Positions 7,353 through 18,092 of a stretch of DNA of 64,000 nucleotides are shown piece after piece (the first letter of the stretch is position 1; each line of letters begins with the position of its first letter). Below the pieces are notes generated by a model, which worked only from the letters and a program-made list of their open reading frames with translations, did not search any database and had not been told where the DNA came from. The position numbers and the translations under genes were made by a program. The DNA comes from Streptomyces capillispiralis (lineage in GTDB: Bacteria > Actinomycetota > Actinomycetes > Streptomycetales > Streptomycetaceae), in NCBI RefSeq assembly GCF_007829875.1, contig NZ_VIWV01000001.1:3752501-3816500 (forward strand), given 5' to 3'.

Positions 7353-8426
7353 TCACTGTTCAACCGCCACCAGTTCGGCGATCTGCGCGGTGTTCAGCGC
7401 GGCCCCCTTGCGCAGGTTGTCCCCGCACACGAAGAGTTCGAGCGCCGTCGGGTCGTCCAGGGCCCGCCGCACCCGGCCGACCCAGGTCGGGTCGGTGCCG
7501 ACCACGTCGGCGGGGGTGGGGAACTCCCCCGCGGCCGGATTGTCGAACAACACGACCCCGGGGGCGGTGGCGAGGATCTCGCGGGCCTTGTCGACGGTGA
7601 CCTCGCCCTCGAAGCGGGCGTGCACGGTGAGGGAGTGCGTGGTGACCACCGGGACCCGGACGCAGGTGACCGCGACGGGCAGCGCGGGCAGGCCGAGGAT
7701 CTTGCGGGACTCGTCCCGGACCTTCATCTCCTCCGAGGACCAGCCGTCCTCCCGCAGCGACCCGGCCCACGGGACGACGTTCAGCGCGACCGGCTCCGGG
7801 AACGGCCCGGTGTTGTCCCCGACGGCCCGCCGTACGTCACCGGGGGCGGTGCCCAGCTCGGTGCCGGCGACCAGGGACAGCTGCTCGCGCAGGGTGCGCA
7901 CGCCGGCGTGCCCGGCGCCGCTGACCGCCTGGTACGAGGAGACGACCAGCTCGCGCAGGCCGAACTCGGCGTGCAGCGCGCCCAGCGCGACGATCATCGA
8001 CAGGGTGGTGCAGTTGGGGTTGGCGACGATGCCGCGCGGGCGCGTCCGCACCGCGTGCGGGTTCACCTCGGGCACCACGAGCGGAACCTGCGGGTCCATG
8101 CGGAACGCCGCGGAGTTGTCGACCACCACCGCGCCGCGTGCCGCGGCGAGCGGCGCCCACCGCGCGGCGACCTCGTCGGGGACGTCGAACATGGCGACGT
8201 CGACCCCGTCGAAGGCCTCCTCGGTGAGCGCGACGACCTCGACCTCCTCCCCGCGCACGGCCAGCTTGCGGCCGGCCGAGCGCGGGGAGGCGACGAGTCG
8301 GATCTCGCCCCAGACGTCCGCCCGCTGGGACAGGATCTGGAGCATGACCGTGCCGACGGCACCGGTCGCGCCCACGACCGCGAGCGTGGGCCGTCCGGCC
8401 CGTCCGGGCCGTGGGGTTTCGGCCAT
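7353..8426 (-). CDS. asd: Aspartate-semialdehyde dehydrogenase
   Basis: A 357-residue enzyme that reduces aspartyl-4-phosphate to aspartate-4-semialdehyde with NADPH. This is the second step of the aspartate pathway to lysine, diaminopimelate, threonine and methionine. The N-terminal Rossmann motif is VVGATGAVG, and the active-site cysteine sits in ANPNCTT. The substrate-binding region includes SSYQAVSGAGHAG and the catalytic histidine lies in VPVVTTHS. The ATG at 8426 shares one base with the aspartokinase stop (TGATG), so the two are coupled. The N-terminus carries about 13 extra residues (MAETPRPGRAGRP) before the dinucleotide motif. A strong terminator follows. Confidence 0.96.
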   Translation of the reverse strand: MAETPRPGRAGRPTLAVVGATGAVGTVMLQILSQRADVWGEIRLVASPRSAGRKLAVRGEEVEVVALTEEAFDGVDVAMFDVPDEVAARWAPLAAARGAVVVDNSAAFRMDPQVPLVVPEVNPHAVRTRPRGIVANPNCTTLSMIVALGALHAEFGLRELVVSSYQAVSGAGHAGVRTLREQLSLVAGTELGTAPGDVRRAVGDNTGPFPEPVALNVVPWAGSLREDGWSSEEMKVRDESRKILGLPALPVAVTCVRVPVVTTHSLTVHARFEGEVTVDKAREILATAPGVVLFDNPAAGEFPTPADVVGTDPTWVGRVRRALDDPTALELFVCGDNLRKGAALNTAQIAELVAVEQ

Positions 8427-9703
8427 CAGCGGCCGGTGCCCCCGTAGACGACGGCCTCGTCGCTGTCGGAGTCGAGACCGAAGGCGGAGTGCACGGCGCG
8501 CACGGCCTCCGGGACGTCGTCCTTGCGGGTGACGACCGAGATGCGGATCTCGGAGGTCGAGATCAGCTCGATGTTCACACCGGCGTCGCTGAGCGCGGTG
8601 AAGAAGTCGGCGGTGACGCCCGGGTTGGTCTTCATACCGGCGCCGACCAGCGAGATCTTGCCGATCTGGTCGTCGTAGCGCAGGGATTCGAAGCCGATGG
8701 CGCCCTTGTTCTTCTCCAGCGCGTCGATGGCCTTGCGGCCCTCGGTCTTCGGCAGGGTGAAGGAGATGTCCGTCAGGCCCGTGGACGCGGCGGACACGTT
8801 CTGCACGACCATGTCGATGTTGATCTCGGCATCGGCGATCGTGCGGAAGATCGCGGCGGCCTCGCCGGGCTTGTCCGGCACGCCGACGACCGTGACCTTG
8901 GCCTCGGAGGTGTCGTGCGCGACACCGGAGATGAGAGCCTGCTCCACCTGCTTGTCCCCTTGCTTCGTCGGCTCGCTGCTGACCCACGTGCCCTGCAGTC
9001 CGCTGAAGGACGAGCGGACGTGGATCGGGATGTTGTACCGGCGGGCGTACTCCACGCAGCGGTGGAGCAGCACCTTGGACCCGGAGGCCGCCAGTTCGAG
9101 CATGTCCTCGAAGGCGATCCAGTCGATCTTCCGGGCCTTCTTCACCACGCGCGGGTCGGCGGTGAACACACCGTCGACGTCCGTGTAGATCTCGCACACC
9201 TCGGCGTCGAGCGCGGCGGCGAGGGCGACGGCGGTCGTGTCGGAGCCGCCGCGGCCGAGCGTGGTGATGTCCTTGGTGTCCTGGCTGACGCCCTGGAAGC
9301 CGGCGACGATGGCGATGTTGCCCTCGTCCACCGAGGCCTTGATCCGGCCCGGCGTGACATCGATGATGCGGGCTTTGTTGTGGACCGAGTCGGTGATGAC
9401 ACCTGCCTGGCTGCCGGTGAAGCTCTGGGCGTTGTGCCCCAGGTTCTTGATCGCCATGGCCAGCAGGGCCATGGAGATCCGCTCTCCGGCGGTCAGCAGC
9501 ATGTCGAGCTCGCGCCCGGCAGGGATCGGGGAAACCTGCTCGGCGAGATCGATCAGCTCGTCCGTCGTGTCGCCCATCGCGGAAACCACGGCGACCACCT
9601 GGTGGCCGTTCTTCTTGGCTTCCACGATCCGCTTGGCGACGCGCTTGATGCCTTCGGCATCGGCTACGGAGGAGCCTCCGTACTTCTGCACGACAAGGCC
9701 CAC
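8426..9703 (-). CDS. ask: Aspartokinase
   Basis: A 425-residue aspartate kinase that phosphorylates aspartate in the first step of the aspartate family pathway. The N-terminus VVQKYGGSSVAD carries the kinase signature, and GRGGSDTTAVALAAALDA and EIYTDVDGVFTADPR form the nucleotide site. Two ACT domains occupy roughly residues 265-420 (TVVGVPDKPGEAAAIF and ISLVGAGMKTNPG) and give feedback control. The GTG at 9703 is chosen over the longer frame because it starts VGLVVQKYGG and has GAGGAG in good position. In related actinobacteria an internal start in this gene gives a separate beta subunit; whether that happens here cannot be told. First gene of the ask-asd operon. Confidence 0.95.
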   Translation of the reverse strand: MGLVVQKYGGSSVADAEGIKRVAKRIVEAKKNGHQVVAVVSAMGDTTDELIDLAEQVSPIPAGRELDMLLTAGERISMALLAMAIKNLGHNAQSFTGSQAGVITDSVHNKARIIDVTPGRIKASVDEGNIAIVAGFQGVSQDTKDITTLGRGGSDTTAVALAAALDAEVCEIYTDVDGVFTADPRVVKKARKIDWIAFEDMLELAASGSKVLLHRCVEYARRYNIPIHVRSSFSGLQGTWVSSEPTKQGDKQVEQALISGVAHDTSEAKVTVVGVPDKPGEAAAIFRTIADAEINIDMVVQNVSAASTGLTDISFTLPKTEGRKAIDALEKNKGAIGFESLRYDDQIGKISLVGAGMKTNPGVTADFFTALSDAGVNIELISTSEIRISVVTRKDDVPEAVRAVHSAFGLDSDSDEAVVYGGTGR

Positions 9704-10034
9704 GTGCGCTCCTCGCTCAGTCCGTCGTTTTCCACAGTCCGCACACACATGTGTCCGCTGCGGTCGGCTCAGTCTATCGAGCGTCCGAAAATCCCCTCCG
9801 TGATATCGCATGGTGAGATGTCCGGCCGCTCGTGCAGGGGGCTCCTGCCCAGCCCGGCACCGGCCACTCGGAAAAGCGACCCGCGTCACAGTCCCCACCG
9901 TCCGGACACATCGGCGGAGGGTCCCGGGCGGCCCCCAACCCCCGCCTACCTATTGCGGCAGCACACCCTTCCCATTGGTGACGTGTACATGAATATGGAC
10001 CCGTCAGGCGCTCTTCCGGCCTCCGAAGGGATAC
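9704..10034. other. Divergent promoter region (ask and M23 peptidase)
   Basis: About 330 bases between two divergent genes. It includes the palindrome ACACATGTGT at 9745-9754, 42 bp upstream of the ask start, which could be an operator or part of the ask promoter. No small gene or riboswitch-like structure was recognised. Confidence 0.45.
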
Positions 10035-10593
10035 GTGGTGACGGGAACGACAAGCCTCCGCCGCCGGCTCGCCGCAGTGGCGGGCACGATTGCTGGCGAC
10101 CGCGGGAATCATGCTGTCCGGCGCCTCACCGGCCGCCGCCGCGGACTACTACTACGAACTCCCCTACCCGGCCGGCGAGTCCTACCTGGTCACACAGGGC
10201 CCGGAGGGCACCTACTCCCACACCGGCCCGTACAACGAGTACGCCTGGGACTTCGGGCTCCCCGCGAACTACGAGGTCTCCGCCTCGCAGGCGGGCACGA
10301 TCATCGCCTCCGGCTGGTCCCCGTACTGGCAGAACGGCATCGAGGTGATCATCCGCCACTCCAACGGCAGGTGCACCCACTACGCGCACCTGAACCGGGC
10401 GCTCTACAACCCCGGCACCTGGGTCCCGCAGGGCCGGGTCGTCGGCTGGTCGGGCAGCACGGGCGCGTCGAGCGGACCGCACCTGCACTTCCAGGTGATC
10501 GACTGCAACACGCGGGTCGGCGTGCCGGCCACCCTCCAGGGCTGGACCCCGTACACCGGGACGTGGCCGGTCAGCGTCAACCACTACGCCTGA
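10035..10593 (+). CDS. Secreted M23 family metallopeptidase, signal peptide apparently frameshifted
   Basis: A LytM-type zinc peptidase expected to cut peptidoglycan cross-links outside the cell. The mature domain has the first zinc motif in HTGPYNEYAWDFG and the HxH motif in SGPHLHFQV. A well-placed ribosome binding site (GAAGGG) precedes GTG at 10035/10038, giving VTGTTSLRRRLAAVAGT. The frame then shifts by one: ignoring A at 10089 joins it to LLATAGIMLSGASPAAAADY, a classic Sec signal peptide. As written, translation could only begin at TTG 10090, leaving a signal without its basic N-region. Either a one-base sequencing error or a true disabling insertion. It is convergent with the DUF5063 gene, 10 bp away. 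Confidence 0.75.
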
Positions 10594-10603
10594 GCCGGCG
10601 CGG

Positions 10604-11263
10604 CTACTGGACCGGGCGCATCCCCAGCGGCCCGCCGATCTCCTCGGCCATGACCTTGCCCGCCTCGAACTCCAGGGTGTCGTCACCCATGCCCTGGTCG
10701 GTGTCGAGGCCGTCCAGTTCGGCCAGGGGCTGGTTCAGCCGCACGTGCGCCACGACCGACTGAAGGGCGCGCAGGCTCGCCGAGGCCGTCGAGCCCCAGT
10801 TGGAGAAGTAGGAGAACTGCCACCACCACAGGGCCTCCGAGGTGCGGCCGGCCCGGTAGTGGACCATGCCGTGCCGGAGGTCGGTGATGACGTCGGTCAG
10901 GTCGTCGGAGATCCGGGCCGGGACGGGCGCCTTGCGGGGCTCGTACGGGTCGAAGACCTCGGAGTAGACGTCGATGGGCTCCAGCAACCGCGCGAGGTTC
11001 TCGCGGAGTTCGTCGACGTCGGCCTCCGGGCCCGGGTCGGGCTCGTAGCGCTCGTCGGGGACGATGTCCTCGTGCGCGCCGAGCCGGCCGCCGGCCAGCA
11101 GCAGCTGGGAGACCTCCAGCAGCAGGAAGGGGACCGCCGAGTCCGGTTCGTCGCCCTTGGCGACCTCCGTGACGGCGACCAGGAAGCTCTCGATCTGATC
11201 CGCGATCTGGACCGCGAAGTCGTCCGGGTCCTGATGCGTCGCGTGCAGCGTGGCGTCAGACAT
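10604..11263 (-). CDS. DUF5063 domain-containing protein
   Basis: A 219-residue acidic cytoplasmic protein with no membrane segment, matching the DUF5063 family commonly found beside recR in actinobacteria. Conserved-looking stretches include DLRHGMVHYRAG, the aromatic run ALWWWQFSYFSNWG, and an N-terminal helical part (QIADQIESFLVAV). Its start overlaps the recR stop by 8 bp, so it is the last gene of the ybaB-recR-DUF5063 operon. Function is unknown; the constant linkage suggests a link to DNA repair or to nucleoid upkeep, but that is only inference. Confidence 0.85.
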   Translation of the reverse strand: MSDATLHATHQDPDDFAVQIADQIESFLVAVTEVAKGDEPDSAVPFLLLEVSQLLLAGGRLGAHEDIVPDERYEPDPGPEADVDELRENLARLLEPIDVYSEVFDPYEPRKAPVPARISDDLTDVITDLRHGMVHYRAGRTSEALWWWQFSYFSNWGSTASASLRALQSVVAHVRLNQPLAELDGLDTDQGMGDDTLEFEAGKVMAEEIGGPLGMRPVQ

Positions 11264-11855
11264 CTAGGAGTCGTCTCCCCTCGAAGGCGCGGCCGAGGGT
11301 CACCTCGTCCGCGTATTCCAGGTCGCCGCCCACCGGGAGGCCGCTGGCCAGGCGGGTGACCTTGAGGCCCATGGGCTTGATCATGCGGGCGAGGTACGTC
11401 GCCGTGGCCTCGCCTTCCAGATTCGGGTCCGTGGCCAGGATCAGCTCCGTGACCGTGCCGTCGGCGAGCCGGGCCAGCAGTTCCCTGATCCGCAGGTCGT
11501 CGGGGCCCACGCCGTCGATCGGGCTGATCGCGCCGCCCAGCACGTGGTAGCGGCCCCGGAACTCACGGGTGCGCTCGATGGCCACGACGTCCTTCGGCTC
11601 CTCCACGACACAGATGACGGCGGGGTCGCGGCGGGCGTCGCGGCAGATGCCGCACTGCTCCTCCTGCGCGACGTTGCCGCAGGTCGCGCAGAACCGGACC
11701 TTCGCCTTGACCTCCATCAGCGCGTGCGCGAGCCGGCGTACGTCCGTCGGTTCCGCCTGGAGGATGTGGAAGGCGATCCGCTGCGCGCTCTTGGGACCGA
11801 CGCCGGGCAGCCGCCCCAGCTCGTCGATGAGGTCCTGGACCACGCCTTCGTACAA
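11256..11855 (-). CDS. recR: Recombination mediator protein RecR
   Basis: A 199-residue RecR, which works with RecF/RecO to load RecA at single-stranded gaps. The N-terminal helix-hairpin-helix contains LPGVGPKSAQRIAFHIL. The zinc finger is CATCGNVAQEEQCGIC, and the Toprim domain has ICVVEEPKDVVAIER and ATDPNLEGEATATYLA. The start is TTG at 11855, giving the family-typical YEGVVQDLIDELGRLPG N-terminus. Second gene of a three-gene operon; its 3' end overlaps DUF5063. Confidence 0.95.
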   Translation of the reverse strand: MYEGVVQDLIDELGRLPGVGPKSAQRIAFHILQAEPTDVRRLAHALMEVKAKVRFCATCGNVAQEEQCGICRDARRDPAVICVVEEPKDVVAIERTREFRGRYHVLGGAISPIDGVGPDDLRIRELLARLADGTVTELILATDPNLEGEATATYLARMIKPMGLKVTRLASGLPVGGDLEYADEVTLGRAFEGRRLLDV

Positions 11856-11914
11856 CGGACTGCCGTCCTTCCTGGTGTTCCTTCAGTACGTACGGTAAAG
11901 GCCCGCGGCCCGTC

Positions 11915-12256
11915 TTAGAAGGGCAGACCGGGGATGCCGCCGCCGCCGAGGCCCTGGGCGAGCGGGCCGAGTTTCTGCTGCTGGAGGGTCTGGGCGTTCT
12001 CGTTGGCCGCCTGGACCGCCGCGACGATCAGGTCGGCGAGGGTCTCGGTGTCCTCCGGGTCCACCGCCTTCGGGTCGATCTTCAGCGCCCGCAGCTCGCC
12101 GGATCCGGTGACGGTGGCCCGCACCAGACCGCCGCCCGCCTGGCCGTCGACCTCCGTGCGCGCCAGTTCCTCCTGCGCCTCGGCCAGGTCCTGCTGCATC
12201 TTCTGGGCCTGCTGGAGCAGTTGCTGCATGTTGGGCTGGCCACCACCGGGGATCAC
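11915..12256 (-). CDS. YbaB/EbfC family nucleoid-associated protein
   Basis: A 113-residue DNA-binding protein of the YbaB/EbfC family, a homodimer that coats and bends DNA. The N-terminal helix (NMQQLLQQAQKMQQDLAEAQ) and the three-strand core with VRATVTGSGELRALKIDP are typical. The tail ends GLGGGGIPGLPF, also a family trait. The start is GTG at 12256. It heads the ybaB-recR-DUF5063 operon, 59 bp before recR, the same pairing seen in most bacteria. Confidence 0.93.
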   Translation of the reverse strand: MIPGGGQPNMQQLLQQAQKMQQDLAEAQEELARTEVDGQAGGGLVRATVTGSGELRALKIDPKAVDPEDTETLADLIVAAVQAANENAQTLQQQKLGPLAQGLGGGGIPGLPF

Positions 12257-12568
12257 GATTCAGCTCCTTGGTCGATCGTTCCGCCGGCCCATCGGGTCCG
12301 CCGGTCCGGGTTTTGCCGTTCGGCACGAGCCTACGTGGTCGGAGCAGCCGTCGCCGCAGCACTCTTTCGAGTGAGCCGGGGTCGGGGCCCTATACCTGAT
12401 CAGGGCCATCTTCCGGGCGAAAAAAGGCCCGAACCCCCGGCGCCGCCACCCATTGGGAGGTAGGAAGGGTCAGGCCCGCGCATACCGGGCGTCACACTGC
12501 ACATACGGACAGTACGCGGGATCAGTCGGGGTCAGCAGGGTCAGCAGGGGTCAGTAGGGAGATACCGG
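12257..12568. other. Divergent intergenic region (ybaB / SLATT gene)
   Basis: About 310 bases holding the two promoters. Visible elements are a CCTGATCAGG palindrome near 12395, an A-tract in the CGGGC-GAAAAAA-GGCCCG hairpin near 12416-12434, and a ladder of short GGGTCAGCA-like direct repeats at 12531-12560 just before the SLATT gene's start. No coding sequence is seen. Confidence 0.5.
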
Positions 12569-13315
12569 GTGGGTCAGCCGGAGATGCAGCCCGAGGGTCG
12601 GCCTCAGGACGGGCGGGGTGAGGGGGCGGCCGGGCTGCGGCCGGGCGATCCGGCCGGGCGGGAGTTCCCGCTCGGGGACTGGGGCGAGCCGGCGGCCCGG
12701 CTGGACGAGCTGTACCGGTGGGTCGAGCGCGGGGCGCTGGACACGGCCGCCTGGTACCTGGAGGAGCGGTGGTGGAAGCGCCGGTGCGCCTGGGTGCTGC
12801 GGGCCGGGACGGCCGTGGGGGCGCTGACCGGGGCCGCGCTGCCGCTGCTCGATCTGACCGGGGTGGCCGACGGGGCCACGCCCTGGGGGTATCTGGCGCT
12901 GCTGCTCGGGGCGGCCTGTGTGGCCGGGGACCGCTTCTTCGGGATGACGTCCGGCTGGATGCGGGACATGGCGACGGCGCAGGCCGTGCAGCGGCGGTTG
13001 CAGGCGTTCCAGTTCGACTGGGCGTCGGAGTGCGTCCGCGAGGTGCTGGGCCCGGCGGAGGGCACGGCGAGCGAGGCGGCCGAGCGCTGTCTGACGGTGC
13101 TGCGGCGGTTCTCGGAGGACGTGACGGAGCTGGTGCGGGTCGAGACGGCCGACTGGATGGTGGAGTTCCGCAGCGGGGGCGCGCCGCTGGGCCTGCAGAC
13201 GGCGCTGCCGGGCGCCGGGCGCCCCGAGGGCTCCGCCCCGCACGGCCGGTTCCCCGCCCCGCCGGGTCCGGCCCGCCCGAACATGCCGCGGCAGCGCCCC
13301 CCGGAGCCGAGGTGA
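12569..13315 (+). CDS. SLATT domain membrane protein
   Basis: A 248-residue protein that fits the SLATT fold: a helical lead (LDELYRWVERGALDTAAWYLEERWWKRR), two transmembrane helices (VLRAGTAVGALTGAALPLL and GYLALLLGAACVAGDRFF), then a long helical region. The C-terminal 55 residues are Pro/Arg/Gly-rich and probably unstructured. In established systems SLATT domains are predicted pore-forming effectors tied to nucleotide second messengers, but Streptomyces has many stand-alone housekeeping copies and this gene has no nucleotidyl cyclase beside it. The GTG at 12569 follows GGGAG. It is convergent with the PstS-like gene. Confidence 0.75.
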   Translation: MGQPEMQPEGRPQDGRGEGAAGLRPGDPAGREFPLGDWGEPAARLDELYRWVERGALDTAAWYLEERWWKRRCAWVLRAGTAVGALTGAALPLLDLTGVADGATPWGYLALLLGAACVAGDRFFGMTSGWMRDMATAQAVQRRLQAFQFDWASECVREVLGPAEGTASEAAERCLTVLRRFSEDVTELVRVETADWMVEFRSGGAPLGLQTALPGAGRPEGSAPHGRFPAPPGPARPNMPRQRPPEPR

Positions 13316-13324
13316 ACCGGCGCG

Positions 13325-14875
13325 TCACCGCGTGGGCGGCGCGCACAGCTCCATGCCCTCCGGCGTCCAGCACGGCAGATGGCCGTGGGTGCGGATCACG
13401 TCCTGGCCGTTGCCGCGCGTGAGATACGTCAGGAAGCTCGACGTCAGCGAGTTCGCCGGGGGCTGCCCGTAGGTGTAGGCGTACTCGATCTCCCGGTACG
13501 GGTAGGAGCTGTTGCCGTGCGCGAGGGCGTCGACGGACGGGGGCTCGCCGTCGAGGTCCACCAGGTGCAGCCCCTTCGCGCGGGTGGCGAGGCCGAGTTC
13601 GCTGTAGCCGATCGCGCCGGGGGTCCCGGCGACGGTGGCCAGCACCTGGTCCGTGGAGTCGAGTTCGCAGCGGATGACGGGGGCGGTGGGGTCGTCCTTG
13701 TGCACGCAGTCGACGGAGGAGTGGGCGATCTCGCCCCGGCCCAGCACCCGGCGCTGGAAGACCTGCCGGGTGCCCGAGTTGGCGTCCCGGCTGACCAGGT
13801 GGACGGCCAGGTCGGGGCCGCCGAGTTCGCTCCAGTTGGCGATCTCCCCCCGGTACAGCCGCCGTACGTCCGTCGTCGACAGGTTCCGCAACCCCACCTC
13901 CTCGTTCACCACGAGGGTGAACACCGATACCGCCACCCGGTTCTCGCGCAGGTCCGGCAGCCCGCCCGGCTTGGGTCCGTCCGAGAGGGCCACCAGCGCG
14001 GGCGAGCCGCCCTCCGCCTCCGCTCCGGCCGCCGCCAGGTCCCGTATCCCGGCCGTCGAACCGTGCGGGTTCGCCACCTCGATGTCCGGGTCGTCGTCCG
14101 CGCAGTCCCGCTCGTACTTCTCCGCGACCTCCCTGAGCACCGGGGCGAACGCCGTCGAGCCGGTGAGCGTCAGGGAGCCGCCCTCGCAGCCGATGGGGGG
14201 CGGGGTGTCGTCCTGGGCCACGACGATCACCGCGAGGGCCACCACGCACAGCGTGAGCGCGATGGTGATCAGCCGGGACGCCCGGCTGAACAACGGGGCC
14301 TTCTCGTCCGGGGTGGCGCTGCGGTTGCGGTGCACCTCGCCCTCGCTGAGGTCGCCGCTCAGCTGGATCTCGTCGCCCACGCTGCCGCCGGAGAGCAGCA
14401 CCAGCAGCTTGTAGTAGGCGCCCCGGTTGAGCGGGACGCGCGGCAGGCGCAGGGTGCCGCCCTGGTAGCCGAAGCCCCGGTCCCGGGTGAAGTGCTCCAG
14501 GAGGTGGCTGGTCGCCGACGGCTGGGTGACCGAGACGCCGAGGATGGTGCGCTCGCCGAACTCCACCGTCAGGCCGTGGCTTCCCGGGCTCTGGTAGTCG
14601 TCGCGGACGATGGTCTGCGAGCCGTCGTTCTCGATGCGCAGCAGCACCATGCTGGCGTGCGTCATGCCCGCCGCCGTGTCGAACCAGCCCTCCCGCCGGT
14701 TGGTGCGGCCGCCCGGCCCCTGGCCGTCACCGATCGCGGTGTCCAACTGCACGCGGTAACCAATGCGTTTGCGGCGCGGCACCCGTCGCTCGTACCAGAT
14801 CATGACGGCGGAGGCGACGATACCGAGCACCGCCGTCGCCACGGCCACCAGGTTCTCCGCGCTCAGCCACTCCAT
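13325..14875 (-). CDS. Two-pass membrane protein with exterior PstS-like substrate-binding domain
   Basis: A 516-residue protein of unusual build. A transmembrane helix near residue 8-28 (LVAVATAVLGIVASAVMIWY) is followed by a beta-rich domain of about 170 residues with no family I recognise. A second helix follows (LITIALTLCVVALAVIVVA). The exterior C-terminal domain of about 260 residues looks like a phosphate-binding-type (PBP-like) domain: LTGSTAFAPVLREVAEKYE, then HGSTAGIRDL, NWSELGG and SRDANSGTRQVF. The cleaved lipoprotein signal of true PstS is absent and no transporter genes adjoin it, so a sensor or ligand-presenting role beside the receptor kinase upstream is plausible. The ATG at 14875 begins the first helix. 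The much longer frame in this register is artefactual. Confidence 0.8.
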   Translation of the reverse strand: MEWLSAENLVAVATAVLGIVASAVMIWYERRVPRRKRIGYRVQLDTAIGDGQGPGGRTNRREGWFDTAAGMTHASMVLLRIENDGSQTIVRDDYQSPGSHGLTVEFGERTILGVSVTQPSATSHLLEHFTRDRGFGYQGGTLRLPRVPLNRGAYYKLLVLLSGGSVGDEIQLSGDLSEGEVHRNRSATPDEKAPLFSRASRLITIALTLCVVALAVIVVAQDDTPPPIGCEGGSLTLTGSTAFAPVLREVAEKYERDCADDDPDIEVANPHGSTAGIRDLAAAGAEAEGGSPALVALSDGPKPGGLPDLRENRVAVSVFTLVVNEEVGLRNLSTTDVRRLYRGEIANWSELGGPDLAVHLVSRDANSGTRQVFQRRVLGRGEIAHSSVDCVHKDDPTAPVIRCELDSTDQVLATVAGTPGAIGYSELGLATRAKGLHLVDLDGEPPSVDALAHGNSSYPYREIEYAYTYGQPPANSLTSSFLTYLTRGNGQDVIRTHGHLPCWTPEGMELCAPPTR

Positions 14876-15027
14876 CGTGCCGCCCCCGCCACTGCCCGCA
14901 CGCTCGACCGGGTGGCCACCGTACGGCCGTACGGGCGCGGGGGCGGTGTGCGGCCACGGAAGTTCACCGGCGTTCGCCGAACGTTCAACCGTCCGGTGGG
15001 GGCGGCGAGTTGGGCGGGTCCGCCGGG

Positions 15028-16926
<1,899 letters not shown>

Positions 16927-17004
16927 CGCCGCGCCGCCTTCCCCCCGCAGTGAGCAACAGATCGAGGATAGTGCGGGGGCGGGGCCGGGTGAGCTGGGCG
17001 TTGT

Positions 17005-17487
17005 CTACGGTTCCGTAACAGGCGGTCCGAGGTCGTCGAGCACCGTGGACAGGCGTTCCAACGCCTGTACCGCGCGGGCCAGCTCGGCCTCCCCGCGCTC
17101 CTCGCCGTACGCCGCCTCGTACGCCCGCAGCAGCCGCTCGGCGAAGGCCGCGTGACCGGGGTCGATGCGGCCGATCGCGGCGCGGCCCGCGTCGGTCGGG
17201 GCGAGGAGCTTGGCGCGGCGGTGGGCGGGGTTGGGCCGGTACTCGGCGAGGCCGCGCTCCACCAGCAGGTCGGCGATGCGCTGCACGCTCTGCCGGGTGA
17301 TGCCCATGGCCCGGGCGATGCCGGAGACCGGCAGCGGCTCGCGCAGGACCGCGCCGAGCACCTGCCACCAGGCGGCGGTGAGGCCGGCGGGCCGGGCCAG
17401 TTCCTCGGCGACCGCGAGGAACTGGCCGTTGAGCCGGAAGGTGCCGAGGGCGCCCCGGCTGAGCAGGTCCTGGTGCTCCCGGTTCAC
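17005..17487 (-). CDS. MarR family transcriptional regulator
   Basis: A 160-residue winged-helix regulator. The DNA-binding core is LPVSGIARAMGITRQSVQRI followed by the wing LVERGLAEYRPNPAHRRAKLL, with helical dimerisation segments at both ends. The GTG at 17487 overlaps the stop of the PfpI-like gene (GTGA), so the two are coupled and co-expressed from the promoter at 18128-18156. A palindrome across that promoter's -35 makes autorepression likely. The inducing ligand is unknown. Confidence 0.88.
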   Translation of the reverse strand: MNREHQDLLSRGALGTFRLNGQFLAVAEELARPAGLTAAWWQVLGAVLREPLPVSGIARAMGITRQSVQRIADLLVERGLAEYRPNPAHRRAKLLAPTDAGRAAIGRIDPGHAAFAERLLRAYEAAYGEERGEAELARAVQALERLSTVLDDLGPPVTEP

Positions 17488-18092
17488 CGGGCGGCCAGTG
17501 CCGTCTCGTACTCGGCGTACGCCTCCGGGTCGGAGTCGTGGAACAGCCGGTACCAGGCGTCGTTCACCCGGTCGTCGTGGACGCCGAGCAGCCGGAACAC
17601 CTCGCGGGCGAAGGCGACGGGCTCGGTCGGCCCGGCGGTGACGAGAGGGCCGTCGGTGACGGCGTCGGCCTCGACGTACCGCTCGCCGCCCGCGTAGCCG
17701 GTCAGGGCGAGGTAGGGGGCGGCGGCGCCGGTGTGCGCCCGCTCGTCGAGCAGTCCCTCGCGGGCGAGGCCGGCGGTGGCCCCGCAGATCGCGGCGACGG
17801 GCACACCGGCGTCGAGGAAGGCGCGGGCGGTGCGGGCGAGGGGCGCGAGGTCGTCGCCCTCGTCCCAGCGGGTGCCGCCGGGCAGGATCAGCAGCGCGCT
17901 GCCCTCGGGCCGCAGGTCCGCGAGCGCGAGGTCGGGGAGGACGCGCAGTCCGCCGATGCTGGTGGCCGGCTCCCCGTCCGGGGTGACGGTGAGCACCTCG
18001 TAGCCGGCGAGCGCGAGGTGGGCGGTGGTGTGACCGGTCTCCCAGTCGGCGAAGGTGTCGAAGAGGACGAGGTGGACGGGCTTGCGGGTCAT
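17484..18092 (-). CDS. DJ-1/PfpI family protein
   Basis: A 202-residue class-I-glutamine-amidotransferase-fold protein. The fold begins VHLVLFDTFADWETG. The conserved nucleophile elbow is AAICGATAGLA, with the cysteine in place, and the region LLILPGGTRWDEG matches the family's conserved glycine loop. Members include deglycases, chaperones and isonitrile hydratases, so the reaction cannot be named. The ATG at 18092 is preferred over 18116 because AGGGAG lies 6 nt before it and because the predicted transcription start is near 18121. First gene of a two-gene operon with the MarR regulator. Confidence 0.85.
   Translation of the reverse strand: MTRKPVHLVLFDTFADWETGHTTAHLALAGYEVLTVTPDGEPATSIGGLRVLPDLALADLRPEGSALLILPGGTRWDEGDDLAPLARTARAFLDAGVPVAAICGATAGLAREGLLDERAHTGAAAPYLALTGYAGGERYVEADAVTDGPLVTAGPTEPVAFAREVFRLLGVHDDRVNDAWYRLFHDSDPEAYAEYETALAAR

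Noticed and set aside
9899..10034. c-di-AMP (ydaO-type) riboswitch before the M23 peptidase
   Set aside because: Such riboswitches precede some streptomycete cell-wall hydrolase genes, but the leader is too short and I could not find the conserved core.
12569..13315. A SLATT-based anti-phage (CBASS-like) defence operon
   Set aside because: No nucleotidyltransferase, SLOG or other sensor gene adjoins it and the region is conserved core chromosome.
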